From Nitrospirota bacterium (GTDB lineage: Bacteria > Nitrospirota > Nitrospiria > Nitrospirales > UBA8639): 6,803 nt of DNA. A program made the translations under genes and the position numbers. The notes beneath the pieces were generated by a model, which searched no databases, had not been told where the DNA came from, and saw only the letters and a list, made by a program, of their open reading frames with translations. Below, piece by piece: positions 5,557 to 6,803 of the stretch. Location of the stretch: positions 1 through 6,803 of the forward strand of contig JAOUGQ010000159.1 of NCBI GenBank assembly GCA_029865515.1, read 5' to 3'. The stretch's first letter is position 1, and every line of letters begins with the position of its first letter.

Positions 5557-6395
5557 CGCAGGAGCCTGAAGGGCGACCAGGGTTCCAACAGTGGTTACCC
5601 TATCAATCCACTCAACCCTGCTGTGAGCCGGTCCCCCACATTCAAGCAGAACACCTCACCATCGCCTATCATGGGCATCCTGCGCTCGAGAAGGTGAGCT
5701 TCAACGTCAATCGCGGCTGCATCACCGCGCTGGTTGGCCCATCCGGCTGCGGAAAAACCAGTTTTCTGATGTGCGTCAATCGGTTAACCGATCTCATCCC
5801 AGCGTGCCAGGTATCCGGCCAACTTCATATTCATGACACGAATGTCCTGGCACCCACCACCAATGTCCTCCATCTTCGCCGCACGGTGGGCATGATCTTT
5901 CAGAAACCCACGGTCTTCCCTTTCACGATTCGAAAGAATCTGGAACTGCCACTTCGTGAACATGGGACACATGATCGCACGTTACTCGCCTCCGCCATAG
6001 AAGCAGCCCTCCAACAAGTGGGGCTCTGGAATGAAGTCAAAGACCGTCTGGACCGTCCGGCTCAGGCTTTGTCGGGCGGGCAACAACAACGCCTCTGCCT
6101 GGCGCGTGCGTTAGTCCTATCCCCGGATGTGCTGCTTCTCGACGAACCCTGTAGCGCATTGGATCCTATTTCCAGCGGAATTGTTGAAGATCTGATCGTC
6201 AGTTTCCGAGGTCGCTATACCGTCCTTATCGTCACCCATAACTTGCCCCAAGCCCGTCGCATCGCCGACCACGTTGTGTTTTTCTGGTCATTTAACGGAG
6301 TAGGACGCCTTGTCGAATACGGCTCTGCTCAACACATCTTCGAATCGCCAAGAGAGGAATTGACGGCAGCATACATTTCCGGGCTTCGCGGTTAA
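5526..6395 (+). CDS. pstB: Phosphate ABC transporter ATP-binding protein PstB
   Basis: A 289-residue cytoplasmic ATPase that powers phosphate import. Walker A is GPSGCGKT (71-78), and the Q-loop is in GMIFQKPTVFPF (Q126). The signature is LSGGQQQR (182-189), Walker B is VLLLDE (202-207, catalytic E207), the D-loop is SALD (210-213) and the H-loop is THN (H238). GMIFQKP and CSALDPIS are characteristic of PstB within the ABC superfamily. The protein is longer than typical PstB (about 250-270) because of a 38-residue polar, Gln/Pro-rich N-terminal extension with an adjacent Cys pair (C32-C33) before the first strand. No alternative in-frame ATG, GTG or TTG lies in that stretch, so the extension seems real. 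The start is embedded 31 bp inside pstA without a strong Shine-Dalgarno site. No phoU follows. Confidence 0.95.
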   Translation: MDDRQSSPGITQEPEGRPGFQQWLPYQSTQPCCEPVPHIQAEHLTIAYHGHPALEKVSFNVNRGCITALVGPSGCGKTSFLMCVNRLTDLIPACQVSGQLHIHDTNVLAPTTNVLHLRRTVGMIFQKPTVFPFTIRKNLELPLREHGTHDRTLLASAIEAALQQVGLWNEVKDRLDRPAQALSGGQQQRLCLARALVLSPDVLLLDEPCSALDPISSGIVEDLIVSFRGRYTVLIVTHNLPQARRIADHVVFFWSFNGVGRLVEYGSAQHIFESPREELTAAYISGLRG

Positions 6396-6458
6396 CTCCT
6401 CTGTGCCCCGGCCATCTTCTCCCTAATTTTTTCCATTTTTACATCGGATTGATCTTCC

Positions 6459-6477
6459 CTTAACACACTCGTAATAC
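6459..6477 (+). promoter_or_regulatory. Pho-box-like direct repeat upstream of the porin gene
   Basis: CTTAACAC (6459-6466), a 3-bp spacer, then CGTAATAC (6470-6477) match at 6 of 8 positions with an 11-bp period. PhoB-type regulators bind direct repeats of this period, and cyanobacterial Pho boxes in particular use CTTAAC-type 8-mers with 3-bp spacers. A poor -10-like TCTAGT lies at 6484-6489, closer than usual. It sits about 90 bp before a probable phosphate porin gene, which makes the reading sensible, but one degenerate pair could be chance. Confidence 0.3.
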
Positions 6478-6508
6478 GCCTGGTCTAGTCTCCCATCCAA
6501 GATGTCCT

Positions 6509-6525
6509 AAACATTTAAACTGTTT
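6509..6525. repeat. 17-bp imperfect palindrome before the porin gene
   Basis: AAACA (6509-6513) and TGTTT (6521-6525) are perfect inverted arms around an A/T-rich centre (TTTAAAC). The site lies 38 bp before the porin ATG and upstream of a TAGAAT (6534-6539) that is one base from a -10 consensus. It could be an operator, but no -35 box at proper spacing is visible and the arms are short. Confidence 0.25.
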
Positions 6526-6549
6526 GTCATGAATAGAATTCCCAAGAAA

Positions 6550-6555
6550 GGGAGG
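6550..6555 (+). promoter_or_regulatory. Ribosome binding site of the porin gene
   Basis: A gggagg core, inside the longer purine run aaagggagg (6547-6555), lies 8 nt before the ATG at 6564. This is far better than the sites of the pst genes and suggests strong, independent translation, as expected for an abundant outer-membrane protein. Confidence 0.75.
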
Positions 6556-6563
6556 CAGCCTTC

Positions 6564-6803
6564 ATGAAGTTTTTTCTCTTAGGCCTAACTGTTGTTTTTT
6601 CCGGGTGTTTAATTTTTTCCGAAGTTTGGGCCGTTGATCCCTTGCATGAGGATACTCTTTGGAATGTGTTACGGGAAAAAGGGATCCTCTCCAAAGAAGA
6701 TTGGGTGCGTATTGAAGCCGATCGGGAGAAAAAAGCCAAAGAACTCCATGACCGCATGGATCAGGAATTTCCGATTTCTGTCGGCTATGGACGATCGGGG
6801 TTT
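6564..6803 (+). CDS. Probable phosphate-selective porin (OprO/OprP type), N-terminal part
   Basis: Eighty codons are open from the ATG at 6564 to the window end, with no stop. Residues 1-23 form a signal peptide with a hydrophobic core (FFLLGLTVVFSG) and likely cleavage after VWA (21-23). C15 after FSG is a weaker lipobox alternative. The mature part begins with LWNVLREKGILSKEDWVRIE (32-51), a short helix-turn-helix followed by a charged coiled segment (about 52-66). Then comes EFPISVGYGRSGF, which reads as the entry to the first beta strand. This order (an 'L..L..KGI(L/I)..E' helix pair, coil, then barrel) is typical of precursor starts in the phosphate-selective porin O/P family. The pst operon next door supports a phosphate role. 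The barrel itself is outside the window, so the substrate is inferred from context. Confidence 0.65.
   Translation, partial: MKFFLLGLTVVFSGCLIFSEVWAVDPLHEDTLWNVLREKGILSKEDWVRIEADREKKAKELHDRMDQEFPISVGYGRSGF

Noticed and set aside
6396..6450. Rho-independent terminator after pstB
   Set aside because: A T-rich stretch (about 6426-6440) is present, but I could not find a stable GC-rich stem immediately before it, so read-through into the porin gene stays possible.
1..6803. CRISPR arrays, tRNA or rRNA genes, insertion sequences, phage or toxin-antitoxin genes
   Set aside because: No regularly spaced repeats, no tRNA-like cloverleaf, and no transposase, integrase or toxin-like protein were seen on either strand.

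Overview
The window carries a compact high-affinity phosphate uptake locus of a Gram-negative bacterium. It is preceded by a two-component pair and a small CBS-domain protein. Base composition is moderate (about 50-55% GC by eye), genes are tightly packed or overlapping, and an outer-membrane porin gene is present, so the host has an outer membrane. Protein style (short PstS, soluble kinase with a degenerate Rossmann-like front, OprP-type porin start) would fit Nitrospirota or a delta-proteobacterial-type lineage. No marker gene fixes the taxon, so this is only a weak inference.

Layout. 1-83: probable tail of an upstream gene, whose end overlaps the start of the next. 62-454 (+): single-domain CheY-like response regulator. 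531-1739 (+): soluble sensor histidine kinase with all catalytic boxes. 1740-2048: 309 bp with no convincing gene, holding an 83-bp palindromic REP/MITE-like element (1932-2014) between two convergent genes. 2049-2453 (-): two-CBS-domain protein. 2454-2686: divergent regulatory region with a 13-bp direct repeat, a sigma70-like promoter and a perfect 7-2-7 inverted repeat typical of ArsR/SmtB operators. 2687-2986 (+): ArsR-family repressor. 3023-6395 (+): pstS-pstC-pstA-pstB, with short gap then overlapping junctions. 6396-6563: intergenic region with a Pho-box-like direct repeat and a strong ribosome binding site. 6564-6803 (+): start of a probable phosphate-selective (OprO/OprP-type) porin, cut by the window end.

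How the genes work together. The porin would admit phosphate into the periplasm, PstS would bind it, PstC and PstA form the inner-membrane channel, and PstB hydrolyses ATP. The unusual point is the control. The first gene of the apparent pst operon encodes a small ArsR repressor with a C-terminal Cys-Cys pair, and its own operator-like palindrome sits directly downstream of the -10 box. No phoU, phoB or phoR is seen next to the transporter. Because arsenate enters cells through phosphate transporters, an arsenite- or metal-responsive switch on a Pst system is the most interesting hypothesis here. The architecture is visible in the sequence; the ligand and the regulation are inferred.
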